Assembly: GCA_019637155.1 (NCBI GenBank) | Contig: JAHBWE010000001.1 | Coordinates: 186,001-250,000 of the forward strand | Length of the DNA: 64,000 nt | Origin: Labilithrix sp. | GTDB lineage: Bacteria > Myxococcota_A > Polyangia > Polyangiales > Polyangiaceae | Direction of reading: 5' to 3' | Shown: piece by piece, positions 53,847 to 61,877 of the stretch | Layout: every line of letters starts with the position of its first letter | How positions within the stretch are numbered: position 1 is the first letter of the stretch | The notes under the pieces: generated by a model | Told to the model about the DNA's origin: nothing | The model's input: only the letters and a program-made list of their open reading frames with translations | The model's database searches: none | Position numbers and translations under genes: made by a program

Positions 53847-55024
53847 GCGACGACTTCGACTTCGACGTCGTCGTCGCCGGCGGCGGACCGGCGGGGCTCG
53901 CCGCCGCGATCCACGCCGCGCACGCCGGCCTCCGCGTGCTCGTCGTCGATCCGCACGGCCCCGCGTCGATCGACAAGGCGTGTGGCGAAGGGATCATGCC
54001 GGGCGGCGTCGACGCGCTCCGGCGCCTGGGCGTGCGCCCGGAGGGGCGGCCATTCGTCGGCATTCGCTACGCGCTCGCCGCCGATCCGGCGTGCGAGGCG
54101 TTCGGGAACTTCCCGATCGGGAGCGGCCTCGGCGTGCGGCGCACGGCGCTCTCGGGCGCGCTCCTCGATCGCGCGGCGATGGCGGGCGTGCGTTTCCGCG
54201 AGGGGCGCGTCGCGGGCTTCACGCAGGAGGGGGACGAGGTCACGCTCGCGGACGGGACGCGGGCGCGCTGGCTGATCGCGGCGGACGGCCTGCGCTCTCC
54301 GATCCGTCGCGCGCTGAAGCTCTCGGCGCCGCCGCGACACGCGCCGCGGTTCGGGCTTCGCCGTCACTACGCGATGAGCCCGTGGACGATGCACGTCGAG
54401 GTGCACCTCGCGGCGGACGCGGAGGCGTACGTCACGCCGGTCGCGGACGATCTCGTCGGCGTCGCGATCCTGTTCGGCGGCGCGATCGGGGGCGCCGATC
54501 CCTCGCTCGAGCATGGAGCCGGGCGCGGCGTCGAGCTCCCGCCCGAGCACGGGGCCGGGGCGCGCTACGACGCGCTCTTGCGCCGCTTCCCCGCGCTCTC
54601 GGCGCGGCTCGCGGGGGCGGAGGCCGCGTCGGCGGTGCGCGGCGCGGGTCCGTTCGAGCAGCGTGTCTCGCGGCGCGTCGCCGGCAACGTGCTCCTCGTC
54701 GGCGACGCGGCGGGCTACCTCGATCCGCTCACGGGCGAGGGCGTCGCGCTCGGCCTCGCGACGGCGGAGGCGGCGGTCGACGCGATACGCGCCGACGATC
54801 CCGCGAGCTACGACGCGCGCTACGACGCGATCACGCATCGCTACTTCACGCTCACGTCCGCGCTCCTCGCCGTGGTCCGCCGTCCCGCGCTGCATCGCCC
54901 GCTCATCCGCGCCGCGCGCGCGTGGCCGAGCATGTTCGACCGCGTGCTCGGGGTCCTCGCGCATCTCCGCGCCGACGGGGAGACGCCGGTGGGTCCGCTC
55001 TTGCCCGAGGCGCCGTACGTCTAA
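53843..55024 (+). CDS. FAD-dependent oxidoreductase / monooxygenase
   Basis: GTG 53843 overlaps the methyltransferase stop. 393 residues; N-terminal FAD-binding Rossmann motif VVAGGGPAGLAAAIHAAHAG, KACGEGIMPGGVDALRRLG (GR2-family characteristic), DG box LIAADGLRSPIRR, and the ribityl-binding GDAAGYLDPLTGEGVALGLATA. It resembles geranylgeranyl-reductase/UbiH-like flavoproteins and SrsC, which hydroxylates alkylresorcinols to hydroquinones. With the two preceding genes it would complete a phenolic-lipid quinone pathway. Ends in a 10-bp tandem repeat including its stop. Confidence 0.87.
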   Translation: MSDDFDFDVVVAGGGPAGLAAAIHAAHAGLRVLVVDPHGPASIDKACGEGIMPGGVDALRRLGVRPEGRPFVGIRYALAADPACEAFGNFPIGSGLGVRRTALSGALLDRAAMAGVRFREGRVAGFTQEGDEVTLADGTRARWLIAADGLRSPIRRALKLSAPPRHAPRFGLRRHYAMSPWTMHVEVHLAADAEAYVTPVADDLVGVAILFGGAIGGADPSLEHGAGRGVELPPEHGAGARYDALLRRFPALSARLAGAEAASAVRGAGPFEQRVSRRVAGNVLLVGDAAGYLDPLTGEGVALGLATAEAAVDAIRADDPASYDARYDAITHRYFTLTSALLAVVRRPALHRPLIRAARAWPSMFDRVLGVLAHLRADGETPVGPLLPEAPYV

Positions 55025-55036
55025 ACACGTCTAAAC
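55017..55036. repeat. 10-bp tandem duplication across a stop codon
   Basis: ACGTCTAAAC occurs twice head-to-tail; each copy contains TAA in the frame of the flavoprotein's end or just after it. It looks like a local slippage duplication. The rest of the gap to 55097 shows nothing else. Confidence 0.7.
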
Positions 55037-55097
55037 ACCGATCGTGATCCGCGCGGGGCTCCTCGGCTGGGGTGCTTGGTCGCTGCCCGCGCTTCTA

Positions 55098-56153
55098 CTA
55101 GCGGTAGCGTGCCCAGTCGATGGCGAGCTTGCGCATCTTGCCGCGGAGGGTGTGCGGGTTGAGGCCGAGGAGCGCGGCCGCGCCGGCGGGGCCTTCGATG
55201 CGTCCGCGCGTGCGCTCGAGCGCCTTGCCGATGTGCGCCCGCATCGCGTCCGCCAGCGTGGGGAAGGCGTCGGCGCGCGGGGCGACCGAGACGACGGAGG
55301 ACTCGATCGCGGGCAGCGGATCGCCGAGCGCGCCCGCGAGGTCGAGGCGGAGGCCGCCGCCGAGGATGGCGGCGCGCTCGACGACGGCGGCGAGCTCGCG
55401 CACGTTGCCGGGCCACGTGTAGCGCTGGAGCGCCGCGATCTCGGCCTCGGTCGGGACGAGCGGCACGCCGGTGAGGCGGAGGCCGGAGCGCCGCGCGAAA
55501 TGAGCGGCGAGGGCAGGGATGTCGTACGGCCGATCGCGGAGCGGCGGGATCCGCACCGCGAAGACGCCGATGCGGTACCAGAGGTCCTCGCGGAAGGCGC
55601 CCGCCGCGCACATCGCGCGGAGATCGCGATGGGTGGCGGTGACGATGCGCACCGAGACCTCGAGCGTCTTGCTCCCGCCGACGCGCTGGAGCGTGCCCTC
55701 CTGGAGCACGCGGAGGAGGCGCACCTGCGCCGCGAGCGGGAGCTCCGCGATCTCGTCGAGGAAGAGCGTGCCGCCGTCGGCGCGCTCGAACCAGCCCTGG
55801 CGCGAGCTCGTCGCGCCGGTGAAGCTGCCGCGCTCGTGGCCGAAGAGCTCCGAGTCGACGAGGTCCTTCGGGATCGCGCCGCAGTTGACGCGGATCATCG
55901 GCCCGCGCGCGCGCCGCGATCGAACGTGGAGGACGCGGGCGATGAGCTCCTTCCCCGATCCGGTCTCCCCTTCGAGGAGGACGGGCGCCTCCGTCGGCGC
56001 GACCTGCTCGATGCGCTCGATGACGGAGCGGAGCCCGGTCGCCGCTCCTACGACGGGATCGTCATCAAACTGAACGGCTCCGCCGTCGATCTCGACGGGC
56101 GCGGCCAGCGCCGGTGCTGGCCGCGCCCCCGCCAGATGCGGTCGAAACGGCAT
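55098..56153 (-). CDS. Sigma-54-dependent activator without sensor domain
   Basis: Start 56153 (MPFRPHL) is preferred; ATG 56201 in frame would extend it over the -24/-12 promoter of the divergent gene, and those codons lack GC3 bias. 351 residues: a short N-terminal tail, then the AAA+ ATPase from about 33: Walker A EGETGSGKE (61-69), GSFTGA loop (109-114; the usual form is GAFTGA), Walker B GGTLFLDEI, R-finger region with REDLWYRIGVF, and WPGNVRELAAVVERA. A Fis-type HTH is at the C-terminus (LADAMRAHIGKALERTRGR, then AAALLGLNPHTLRGKMRKL). With no receiver, PAS or GAF domain it resembles PspF-like enhancer-binding proteins controlled by a partner. It diverges from the uptake operon. Confidence 0.88.
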   Translation of the reverse strand: MPFRPHLAGARPAPALAAPVEIDGGAVQFDDDPVVGAATGLRSVIERIEQVAPTEAPVLLEGETGSGKELIARVLHVRSRRARGPMIRVNCGAIPKDLVDSELFGHERGSFTGATSSRQGWFERADGGTLFLDEIAELPLAAQVRLLRVLQEGTLQRVGGSKTLEVSVRIVTATHRDLRAMCAAGAFREDLWYRIGVFAVRIPPLRDRPYDIPALAAHFARRSGLRLTGVPLVPTEAEIAALQRYTWPGNVRELAAVVERAAILGGGLRLDLAGALGDPLPAIESSVVSVAPRADAFPTLADAMRAHIGKALERTRGRIEGPAGAAALLGLNPHTLRGKMRKLAIDWARYR

Positions 56154-56173
56154 TTCTGCGGGGATCCTCGAGC

Positions 56174-56189
56174 TGGCACTACGCGTGCT
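56174..56189 (+). promoter_or_regulatory. Sigma-54 (-24/-12) promoter of the uptake operon
   Basis: TGGCAC at 56174-56179 and TGCT at 56186-56189, with exactly 10 nt between the invariant GG and GC, as in the consensus TGGCACG-N4-TTGCW. It points toward the gene at 56202, predicting a transcript start near 56200, and lies beside a sigma-54 activator gene. Confidence 0.75.
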
Positions 56190-56201
56190 TACGGCGGACA
56201 T

Positions 56202-57392
56202 ATGTTCAATATAACGGACGCCGGTCTTGGAAACAAGACGGTGGCCCTCCTCTTTGGCGCCGGGGTCCTCCTCGTCGCCTCGCCTGCGCGGGCGGACGGC
56301 AACTGCAAGGACAAGCCGGCGCCGATCTACGGCATCGGCGGGAGCGCGACGAAGCCGCTCTTCGGGAAGGTCGGCGCCGCGCTCGCGGCGGCGTCGCCGC
56401 GGACGCTCGTCTACCAAGCGCCCGGCGCGTGCGTCGGCATCAACGGCTTGCTCGGCGACACGAAGCTGACGGGGACGGCGAGCTACTGGGACGCCGACGG
56501 CAAGGAGCAGACCTGCACGCTCGACGTGCCGACGACGATCGACTTCGTCAGCATGGGCAACAGCGCGACGTCGTGTCCCGGCGTCGCCGCGCTGCCGGCC
56601 GACGTCGGCGACTTCGAGGGCCCCGTCAACGCGTACACGCTGATCGCGCCGGTGGCGTCGAGCCAGACGTCGATCAGCCGCGAGGCGGCGTACTTCGCGT
56701 TCGGGTTCGGCCAGCAGGGGCAGGCCGCGCCGTGGGTGGACGAGTCGCAGATCTACCGGCGCGATCCCAACGCCGCGGTGCAGCTCTTCCTCTCGATCGC
56801 GACCGGCGTCCCGGTCGAGAAGTTCAAGGGCATCGACACGAAGACGAACAGCGGCACCGTCACCGCGGTCGCGCAGTCGCCCAAGCCGGAGGCGGCGATC
56901 GGCGTCGTCTCGGGCGAGGTCGCGGACGCGAACCGGGCGACGGTGAAGATCCTCGCTTACCAGCACGCGGGGCAGCGCTGCGGGTTCTGGCCCGACTCGA
57001 GCCCGACCGCGTTCGACAAGAAGAGCGTCCGCAACGGCCAGTACTGGATGTGGGCGCCGCTCCACTTCTTCGCCAAAGTGGACGCGCAGAAGAAGATCGT
57101 GAACGCCGCGGCGGCGGACTTCATCGGCCTCTTTACGGGCGCGACGGCGCCGCCGGCGAACGTCGACATGCTCTCGATCGAGACGAAGTCCGGCACCGTC
57201 CCGCGCTGCGCGATGAACGTCTGGCGCGACGGCGACCTCGGCGACATCCGCCGCGAGGCCCCAGAAAAACCGTGCGGCTGCGCCTTCGAGAACATCGCGA
57301 CGGGCACGACCACGTGCACCGCGTGCACCACCGACGCCCAGTGCGGCACGAGCACCCCAACCTGCCGCTTCGGCTTCTGCGAGGCCCGATGA
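56202..57392 (+). CDS. Secreted binding-protein-like protein (PstS-like) with Cys-rich end
   Basis: Up to 396 residues. ATG 56202 would be nearly leaderless relative to the predicted -12 promoter; GTG 56241 is an alternative start. Signal segment TVALLFGAGVLLVASPARADG. The mature protein reads YGIGGSATKPLFGKVGAAL, TLVYQAPGACVGINGLLG, TGTASYWDADGKEQTCTL: this Gly/Ser loop and 'Y-x-x-x-G-S/A-C' opening recalls phosphate-binding (PstS-like) periplasmic proteins common in myxobacteria. The C-terminal 40 residues carry CGCAF, CTAC, CGTSTPTC, CRFGFC. Stop overlaps the next ATG (ATGA). Binding of phosphate or another anion is inference. Confidence 0.65.
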   Translation: MFNITDAGLGNKTVALLFGAGVLLVASPARADGNCKDKPAPIYGIGGSATKPLFGKVGAALAAASPRTLVYQAPGACVGINGLLGDTKLTGTASYWDADGKEQTCTLDVPTTIDFVSMGNSATSCPGVAALPADVGDFEGPVNAYTLIAPVASSQTSISREAAYFAFGFGQQGQAAPWVDESQIYRRDPNAAVQLFLSIATGVPVEKFKGIDTKTNSGTVTAVAQSPKPEAAIGVVSGEVADANRATVKILAYQHAGQRCGFWPDSSPTAFDKKSVRNGQYWMWAPLHFFAKVDAQKKIVNAAAADFIGLFTGATAPPANVDMLSIETKSGTVPRCAMNVWRDGDLGDIRREAPEKPCGCAFENIATGTTTCTACTTDAQCGTSTPTCRFGFCEAR

Positions 57393-57811
57393 GCACGCGC
57401 GATCGTCTCACCGCAGGCTCAGCCGCGGCCGCGGGCTCGGCGGGTCCGACGGGCGTGGGCAGCCGCGCGGCGGGCGCGGGTAGGCGCGTGGCCGGTCGAT
57501 GGCGCGATGTGCTCGTCCTCGTGCTGTCGTTCGTGCCGGTTGGGTTTGCTTGCTCGAACGCGCAGGAGTCGGCGCCGTCGCGTACGGTCGGGGTCGCCGG
57601 CACCTCGACGAGCGGCGGCGCGGCGGACGGCGGCGACGTCGACGCCGACGTCGATCCTTCGTGCCTCGGCGCGGAGGGCTGCTTCACGTGCGAGCCGACG
57701 CGCACGATCGATCTCCTCAACGCGTGCACCGACGGCCAATGCGCGCCGTTCGACAACGCGGCGCGGCTCCCGCTCTTCGTTCCCGGTCAGGCGCTCCCGC
57801 CCGTCCTGTGA
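57389..57811 (+). CDS. Small Cys-containing lipoprotein, function unknown
   Basis: 140 residues. ATG overlaps the preceding stop (ATGA). An Ala/Gly/Arg-rich N-terminal extension (about 1-35) precedes a lipoprotein signal (DVLVLVLSFVPVGFAC, Cys near 54). The body has the Asp/Gly linker ADGGDVDADVD and then GCFTCEPTRTI, NACTDGQCAPF. The long N-terminal extension is unusual; GTG or TTG inside it might be the real start. Co-transcribed with the binding-protein-like gene and the porin. Confidence 0.6.
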   Translation: MSTRDRLTAGSAAAAGSAGPTGVGSRAAGAGRRVAGRWRDVLVLVLSFVPVGFACSNAQESAPSRTVGVAGTSTSGGAADGGDVDADVDPSCLGAEGCFTCEPTRTIDLLNACTDGQCAPFDNAARLPLFVPGQALPPVL

Positions 57812-57814
57812 TCC

Positions 57815-59227
57815 GTGGGCCTCGTCCTTCCCATCGTCCTCCTCCTCCAGGCTATTTCTGGCCGGCCTGCGGAGGATGACCTCGAGGTGCCGGCGGTCCT
57901 GACTCAGCCGCCGGCCCTCGAGCCCCAGGTGACGCCGGTGCAGGCTCCACAAGCTCCTGTGGAGCCCGCACCGGCGCCGCCGCCTTCTCCTCCTCCTTCG
58001 CCCCCGCCCCCCGACGTCGTCACCGGCCGCCCGGAGCCGTCGCTCACGGGCGGGCTGACGGGACCGCTCGGGCTCGTCATATCGGGATATGTCCAAGGCC
58101 AATACCAAACGAGCGCGGCGTCGGAGGACCAGCTCCAGCAAGGCGGATTGCCTCTCAACGAGGACCGCTTCCTCGTCCGCCGCGCGCGTATTCGCGTCGA
58201 TCGAGCGTGGAAATGGGCCGCGACGGCGATCGAGATCGACGGCAATACGACCCGCGGCCCGACGTTCGGCCTCCGCCGCGCCGAGGTCGCCTTCGTATGG
58301 CGCAATCCGGAGGCGAACGCGCCGCCGTACTTGAGAGTCACGGCCGGGTTGTCCGAAATCCCATTTGGTTACGAGATCACCGACTCGCCACGAGCGCGCT
58401 GGTTCATGGAGCGATCCGCCGGCGGCCTCGCGCTGTTCCCCGGGGAGCCCGACCTCGGCGTCCGCGTCTCCGGCGGGGTCGGGTTCTTTCGCTACTCCGT
58501 CGCGGCGCAGAACGGCGAGCCGCTCGACGATCGACCCGGCCGCGCGAACCGCGAGCTCAACGCGGCGAAGGACCTCGTCGGTCGCGTCGGCGTCGATACG
58601 GCGGTGGGCTCGCGCCTGCGCGTGAGCGGCGGCGCGTCGTTCCTCACCGGCGAAGGGTTCCACGCCGGCAACGACGCGACGAAGAACGCGACGCTCTGGC
58701 GCGACCTCAACGAGAACGGCCAGATCGACAACGGCGAGATCACGGCCGTGCCCGCCACCGCCGCGACGCCGTCGCTGACCTTCTCGCGCTGGGCCTTCGG
58801 CGTCGACCTCCAGCTCGCGTTCGAGACGCGCTTCGGCAAGTCGCGCCTCTACGGCGAGGTCTTCGTCGCGCAGAACGCGGATCGTGGCCTCTTCGGCGCC
58901 GATCCGATCGCGACCGGCACCGACGCGCGCGAGCTCGGCTGGTACGTCGCGTTCGTGCAGGACGTCACGCGCTGGGGCGTCGTCGGCTTCCGCGCCGACT
59001 ACTACGACCCGAACGCCGACTTCTTCGACGAGCGCGGCGGGAAGCTCATCCCCGCGAGCGCAGCGATCCGCACGTACTCGCCGCTCGTCGGCCTCGTGCT
59101 GCCCGATCGCCTCCGGCTCCTCGTGCAGTACGACGCGATCGTCGACAACCTCGCGCGCGACGCGCAGGGCGTCCCGACCGATCTGAAGAACGACCAGCTC
59201 ACGCTCCGCCTGCAAGGAGAGCTGTGA
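57815..59227 (+). CDS. Outer-membrane porin-like beta-barrel protein (OprO/OprP-like)
   Basis: GTG 57815, 3 nt after the lipoprotein stop. 470 residues: signal GLVLPIVLLLQAISG, a Pro-rich periplasmic or linker region (about 35-75), then alternating strands with LVISGYVQGQYQ, NEDRFLVRRARIRVDR, WKWAATAIEIDGN, FGLRRAEVAFVWRNP, YLRVTAGLSEIPFGYEITDS and a C-terminal strand ending LTLRLQGEL. The 'F-x-I-R-R-A-R-x-x' start and 'G-x-x-x-x-P-F-G-x-E' motif are typical of phosphate-selective porin O/P-type proteins. It likely lets the substrate of the binding-protein-like product or another anion cross the outer membrane. The Pro-rich segment is unusual for porins. Confidence 0.78.
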   Translation: MGLVLPIVLLLQAISGRPAEDDLEVPAVLTQPPALEPQVTPVQAPQAPVEPAPAPPPSPPPSPPPPDVVTGRPEPSLTGGLTGPLGLVISGYVQGQYQTSAASEDQLQQGGLPLNEDRFLVRRARIRVDRAWKWAATAIEIDGNTTRGPTFGLRRAEVAFVWRNPEANAPPYLRVTAGLSEIPFGYEITDSPRARWFMERSAGGLALFPGEPDLGVRVSGGVGFFRYSVAAQNGEPLDDRPGRANRELNAAKDLVGRVGVDTAVGSRLRVSGGASFLTGEGFHAGNDATKNATLWRDLNENGQIDNGEITAVPATAATPSLTFSRWAFGVDLQLAFETRFGKSRLYGEVFVAQNADRGLFGADPIATGTDARELGWYVAFVQDVTRWGVVGFRADYYDPNADFFDERGGKLIPASAAIRTYSPLVGLVLPDRLRLLVQYDAIVDNLARDAQGVPTDLKNDQLTLRLQGEL

Positions 59228-60096
59228 TGCGGCGGTGGGCCCTCGCGCTCCTGATCGCGTGCTCCGGCGTCGAGGCGCGGAGCGGGCTCGACGAGCCGCT
59301 CCAGGTCCGCGGCGGGAGCTTCAAGTCGGGCGCGCTGCCGGGCGGGGCCGAGCGGCCGGAGGTGACCGCGATCGAGTCGGCGAGCCTCGTCCTCCGTCCC
59401 GGGCAGACGGAGAAGGCCGTGCTCGGGCGGACCTCCACCGACGCCGCCGCGGTCGCCGTCCGTTTTGCCGATTTGGGGACCGGCTATTGGGTAATTCCGG
59501 TCGGCGGGCCGGACCCCTCCAACGGCGGAGAGCTCGAGTGGGCGGTCTCGCTCTCGTTCGGACCGGACGTCCCGCCGGGGCCGCACGAGCTGCTGGTGGT
59601 CGCGATCGACGCGGCGGGGAACGCGGGGGCCCAGCGCGGACTGCCGACTTGTGTCGCCTCGGCGATACCGGACAACGACGTCGCTTGCGATCCGAATGCC
59701 AAGTTGCCGGCGGCGGTCGTCTCCTTGACGTGGGACACGCCGGCGGATCTGGACCTCGTCGTCGTGGCTCCGGACGGCACGCTGCTCTCCGCCAAGCGGC
59801 CGCGGAACGGCGATCCTGACGCCGGCGCCGGCACGATCACGCGCGACTCGAACGCCGCCTGCCTCCTGGATCACGTTCACCGTGAAGACCTGGTGTTCCA
59901 GGTCCCTCCGCCGGCGGGCTCGTACCTCGTCTACGCGAGCCTCTTCGACGCGTGCGGTCGCGCGCCGGTGCACTTCCGCGTGTCGGTCAAGCAGGGGCCG
60001 GACGTGACCCTCACCCGTGAAGGGACGTTGCTCGGCGTCGACGCCAACGGGGGCGCGACGCTCGGGACGTTCGTGACGGAGCTGTCGTTCGAATGA
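59227..60096 (+). CDS. Secreted lipoprotein with YfaP/DUF2135-like domain
   Basis: 289 residues; ATG overlaps the porin stop (TGATG). Signal RRWALALLIAC, lipobox LIAC. An N-terminal beta domain (about 50-150) with LELRPGQTEK-like SLVLRPGQTEKAVLG and PPGPHELLVVAIDAAGN. The C-terminal half has LTWDTPADLDLVVVAPDGT, ITRDSNAACLLD, REDLVFQVPPPAGSYLVYASLFDACG: the D-L-D-L-V-V-x-P-D-G motif followed by a PxGxYxVxxxxF strand is the YfaP/DUF2135 signature. Two Cys pairs. It may bind calcium or carbohydrate; its place between porin and TonB genes suggests a role in the same uptake system. Confidence 0.68.
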   Translation: MRRWALALLIACSGVEARSGLDEPLQVRGGSFKSGALPGGAERPEVTAIESASLVLRPGQTEKAVLGRTSTDAAAVAVRFADLGTGYWVIPVGGPDPSNGGELEWAVSLSFGPDVPPGPHELLVVAIDAAGNAGAQRGLPTCVASAIPDNDVACDPNAKLPAAVVSLTWDTPADLDLVVVAPDGTLLSAKRPRNGDPDAGAGTITRDSNAACLLDHVHREDLVFQVPPPAGSYLVYASLFDACGRAPVHFRVSVKQGPDVTLTREGTLLGVDANGGATLGTFVTELSFE

Positions 60097-60108
60097 AGGA
60101 GCAAAGCC

Positions 60109-60756
60109 ATGATCGTTGACCGTCTCCTCAAGGTCGCCCTCGCCGGAAGCACGTGGGTGCTCTGGCTCCTCCTCGCGCTCTCGGTCGTGTCGTTCGCCGC
60201 GATGCTCGAGCGCTGGCTCTTCTTCCGCCGCCATCGCGACGACGTGGGCTCGCTCCGCGCGCGGGTCGGCAAGGCGCTCGCGCGCGGCGACGTCGACGGC
60301 GCGGAGGCGGCGCTCTCGAAGAGCCCGAGCATCGAGGCGCGGGTGGTGCGCTCGGCGTTCGCGTTCCGCCGCGGCGGCCCGGAGGCGATCGCGGACGCGG
60401 TCGACAGCGAGCTCGGCGTGGCGCGGAAGGAGCTCGAGCGCGGCACCAACCTGCTCGGCACGCTCGGCAACAACGCGCCGTTCATCGGCCTCTTCGGCAC
60501 CGTCCTCGGCGTCATCGAGGCGTTCCATCAGCTCGCGGGCGGCGCGGCGAAGGCCGCGATGGGCAACGTCATGAGCGGCATCGCGGAGGCGCTCGTCGCG
60601 ACCGGCGTCGGCCTCTTCGTCGCGCTCCCCGCCGTCGTCGCGTACAACGTGGCGCAGAAGCGGATCTCCGAGATCGAGAGCGACGCGATCTCGCTCTCCA
60701 AGCTCGTCACCGCCGCGCTGCGGGCGCCCTCCGCCGGCGCCGCGGAGGCCGAATAA
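60109..60756 (+). CDS. exbB: ExbB/TolQ-family proton channel protein
   Basis: 215 residues, ATG 60109 with AAGGAG upstream. Three membrane helices: GSTWVLWLLLALSVVSFAAMLERW, NLLGTLGNNAPFIGLFGTVLGVIEAF, and GIAEALVATGVGLFVALPAVVAYN. The GLFGTVxG and AL-x-T-x-x-G-L-x-x-A-(I/L)PA motifs identify ExbB/TolQ/MotA proteins. With ExbD it uses the proton gradient to energise TonB. Its stop overlaps exbD (TAATG). Confidence 0.93.
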   Translation: MIVDRLLKVALAGSTWVLWLLLALSVVSFAAMLERWLFFRRHRDDVGSLRARVGKALARGDVDGAEAALSKSPSIEARVVRSAFAFRRGGPEAIADAVDSELGVARKELERGTNLLGTLGNNAPFIGLFGTVLGVIEAFHQLAGGAAKAAMGNVMSGIAEALVATGVGLFVALPAVVAYNVAQKRISEIESDAISLSKLVTAALRAPSAGAAEAE

Positions 60757-61163
60757 TGGCCGGCACCGCGGCGGGCCGGCGCGGGCCCATCGTCGGCATC
60801 AACGTGACGCCGATGGTCGACGTCGTCCTCGTCCTCCTCGTCATCATGATGGTGTCGGCGACGTACATCGTCGCGCAGAGCCTCAAAGTGGAATTGCCGA
60901 AGACGGCGTCCTCCGACGAGGCCGCGCCGCAGACGGCGGCGGTCACGCTGACGAAGGACGGAAAGACGCTCTACAACGAAGAAGAGATCGCGGAGCCGGC
61001 GCTGATCGAGAAGCTGCGCGCCGCCCACGGCGCGAACGCGGACCTGAGCCTCGTCGTGAGCGCCGACCAGGAGGTCCATCACGGCGCGGTCGTCCACGTG
61101 ATCGACATCGCGAAGGTCGAAGGTATTTCGAAGTTCGCGATCCACGTCGAGCGCTCGAAGTAG
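60756..61163 (+). CDS. exbD: ExbD/TolR-family protein
   Basis: 135 residues; start overlaps exbB stop (TAATG). Cytoplasmic N-terminus with NVTPMVDVVLVLLVIMMVSATYI: the conserved Asp in the membrane helix (Asp near 22) is the proton-binding residue. A periplasmic TolR fold follows with VTLTKDGKTLYNEEEI and LSLVVSADQEVHHGAVVHVID. Together with ExbB it forms the TonB motor. Confidence 0.93.
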   Translation: MAGTAAGRRGPIVGINVTPMVDVVLVLLVIMMVSATYIVAQSLKVELPKTASSDEAAPQTAAVTLTKDGKTLYNEEEIAEPALIEKLRAAHGANADLSLVVSADQEVHHGAVVHVIDIAKVEGISKFAIHVERSK

Positions 61164-61165
61164 CC

Positions 61166-61870
61166 GTGCTCACCCGCGCCGGGATCCTCTACCTCGCGAG
61201 CTTCGCCGCCCACGGCGCGCTCGCGGTCGGCATCGTGTCGCTCAAGGGCGAGCGGCGCTACGAGGACGTCGCGATCTCGATCGTGGAGCCGGCGAAGAAG
61301 GAGGCCGCGCCGCCGCCGGAGACGCCTCCGCCGCCCGCCCCGCCGCCGGAAGATGCGCCGGCGCCGAGGAAGGCGAAGCTTGCCGCGCGCGCCGCGGAGC
61401 CTGCCGCTCCTTTGCCCGAAGCCGCGCCCGCGACGGCGGGCGACGCGGTCCCGGACTTCGGGCTCTCGCTCGGCGGCGGCGGCGCGGGCCCCGGCCTCGC
61501 GGTGCGCGCCGCTGCTCCCGCCCCCGTCGCGGCTTCGGCTTCGGCCCCGCCGGTCCACCGCGTCCTCGCGGCGGCGCCGGCGCCGGCCGAGACGTGCGAC
61601 GAAGCCCCGAAAAAACCGAAGCCGATCGCGATCGCGCAGCCGGCCTACACCGCCGAGGCGCGCGCCGCGAACGTCGCGGGGAAGGTGCGCGTCGAGATCA
61701 CGGTCGACGCGACGGGCAAGGTGACGAGCGTGCGCGTCCTCGAGGGGCTCGGGTACGGCCTCGACGAGGCGGCGTTGGCGGCGGCGCGGGCGGCGACGTT
61801 CGAGCCGGGGACGAAGTGCGGGAAGCCGGCGACCGCCACGTTCACCGTCGCGATGCGGTTCACGCTCTGA
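61166..61870 (+). CDS. tonB: TonB-family energy transducer
   Basis: GTG 61166, 2 nt after exbD. 234 residues: an N-terminal signal-anchor helix (YLASFAAHGALAVGIVSL), a Pro/Ala-rich periplasmic spacer (about 45-140) and a C-terminal TonB fold (about 155-234): AQPAYTAEARAANVAGKVRVEITVDATGKVTSVRVLEGLGYGLDEAALAAARAATFEPG. The 'YPxxAR' of TonB is YTAEAR here. It would drive the TonB-dependent receptor encoded next. Confidence 0.92.
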   Translation: MLTRAGILYLASFAAHGALAVGIVSLKGERRYEDVAISIVEPAKKEAAPPPETPPPPAPPPEDAPAPRKAKLAARAAEPAAPLPEAAPATAGDAVPDFGLSLGGGGAGPGLAVRAAAPAPVAASASAPPVHRVLAAAPAPAETCDEAPKKPKPIAIAQPAYTAEARAANVAGKVRVEITVDATGKVTSVRVLEGLGYGLDEAALAAARAATFEPGTKCGKPATATFTVAMRFTL

Positions 61871-61877
61871 GCGATCG

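Noticed and set aside
55044-56201. Upstream extension (386 codons) of the binding-protein-like frame
   Set aside because: It is the antisense shadow of the sigma-54 activator; the signal peptide after 56241 shows the true N-terminus.
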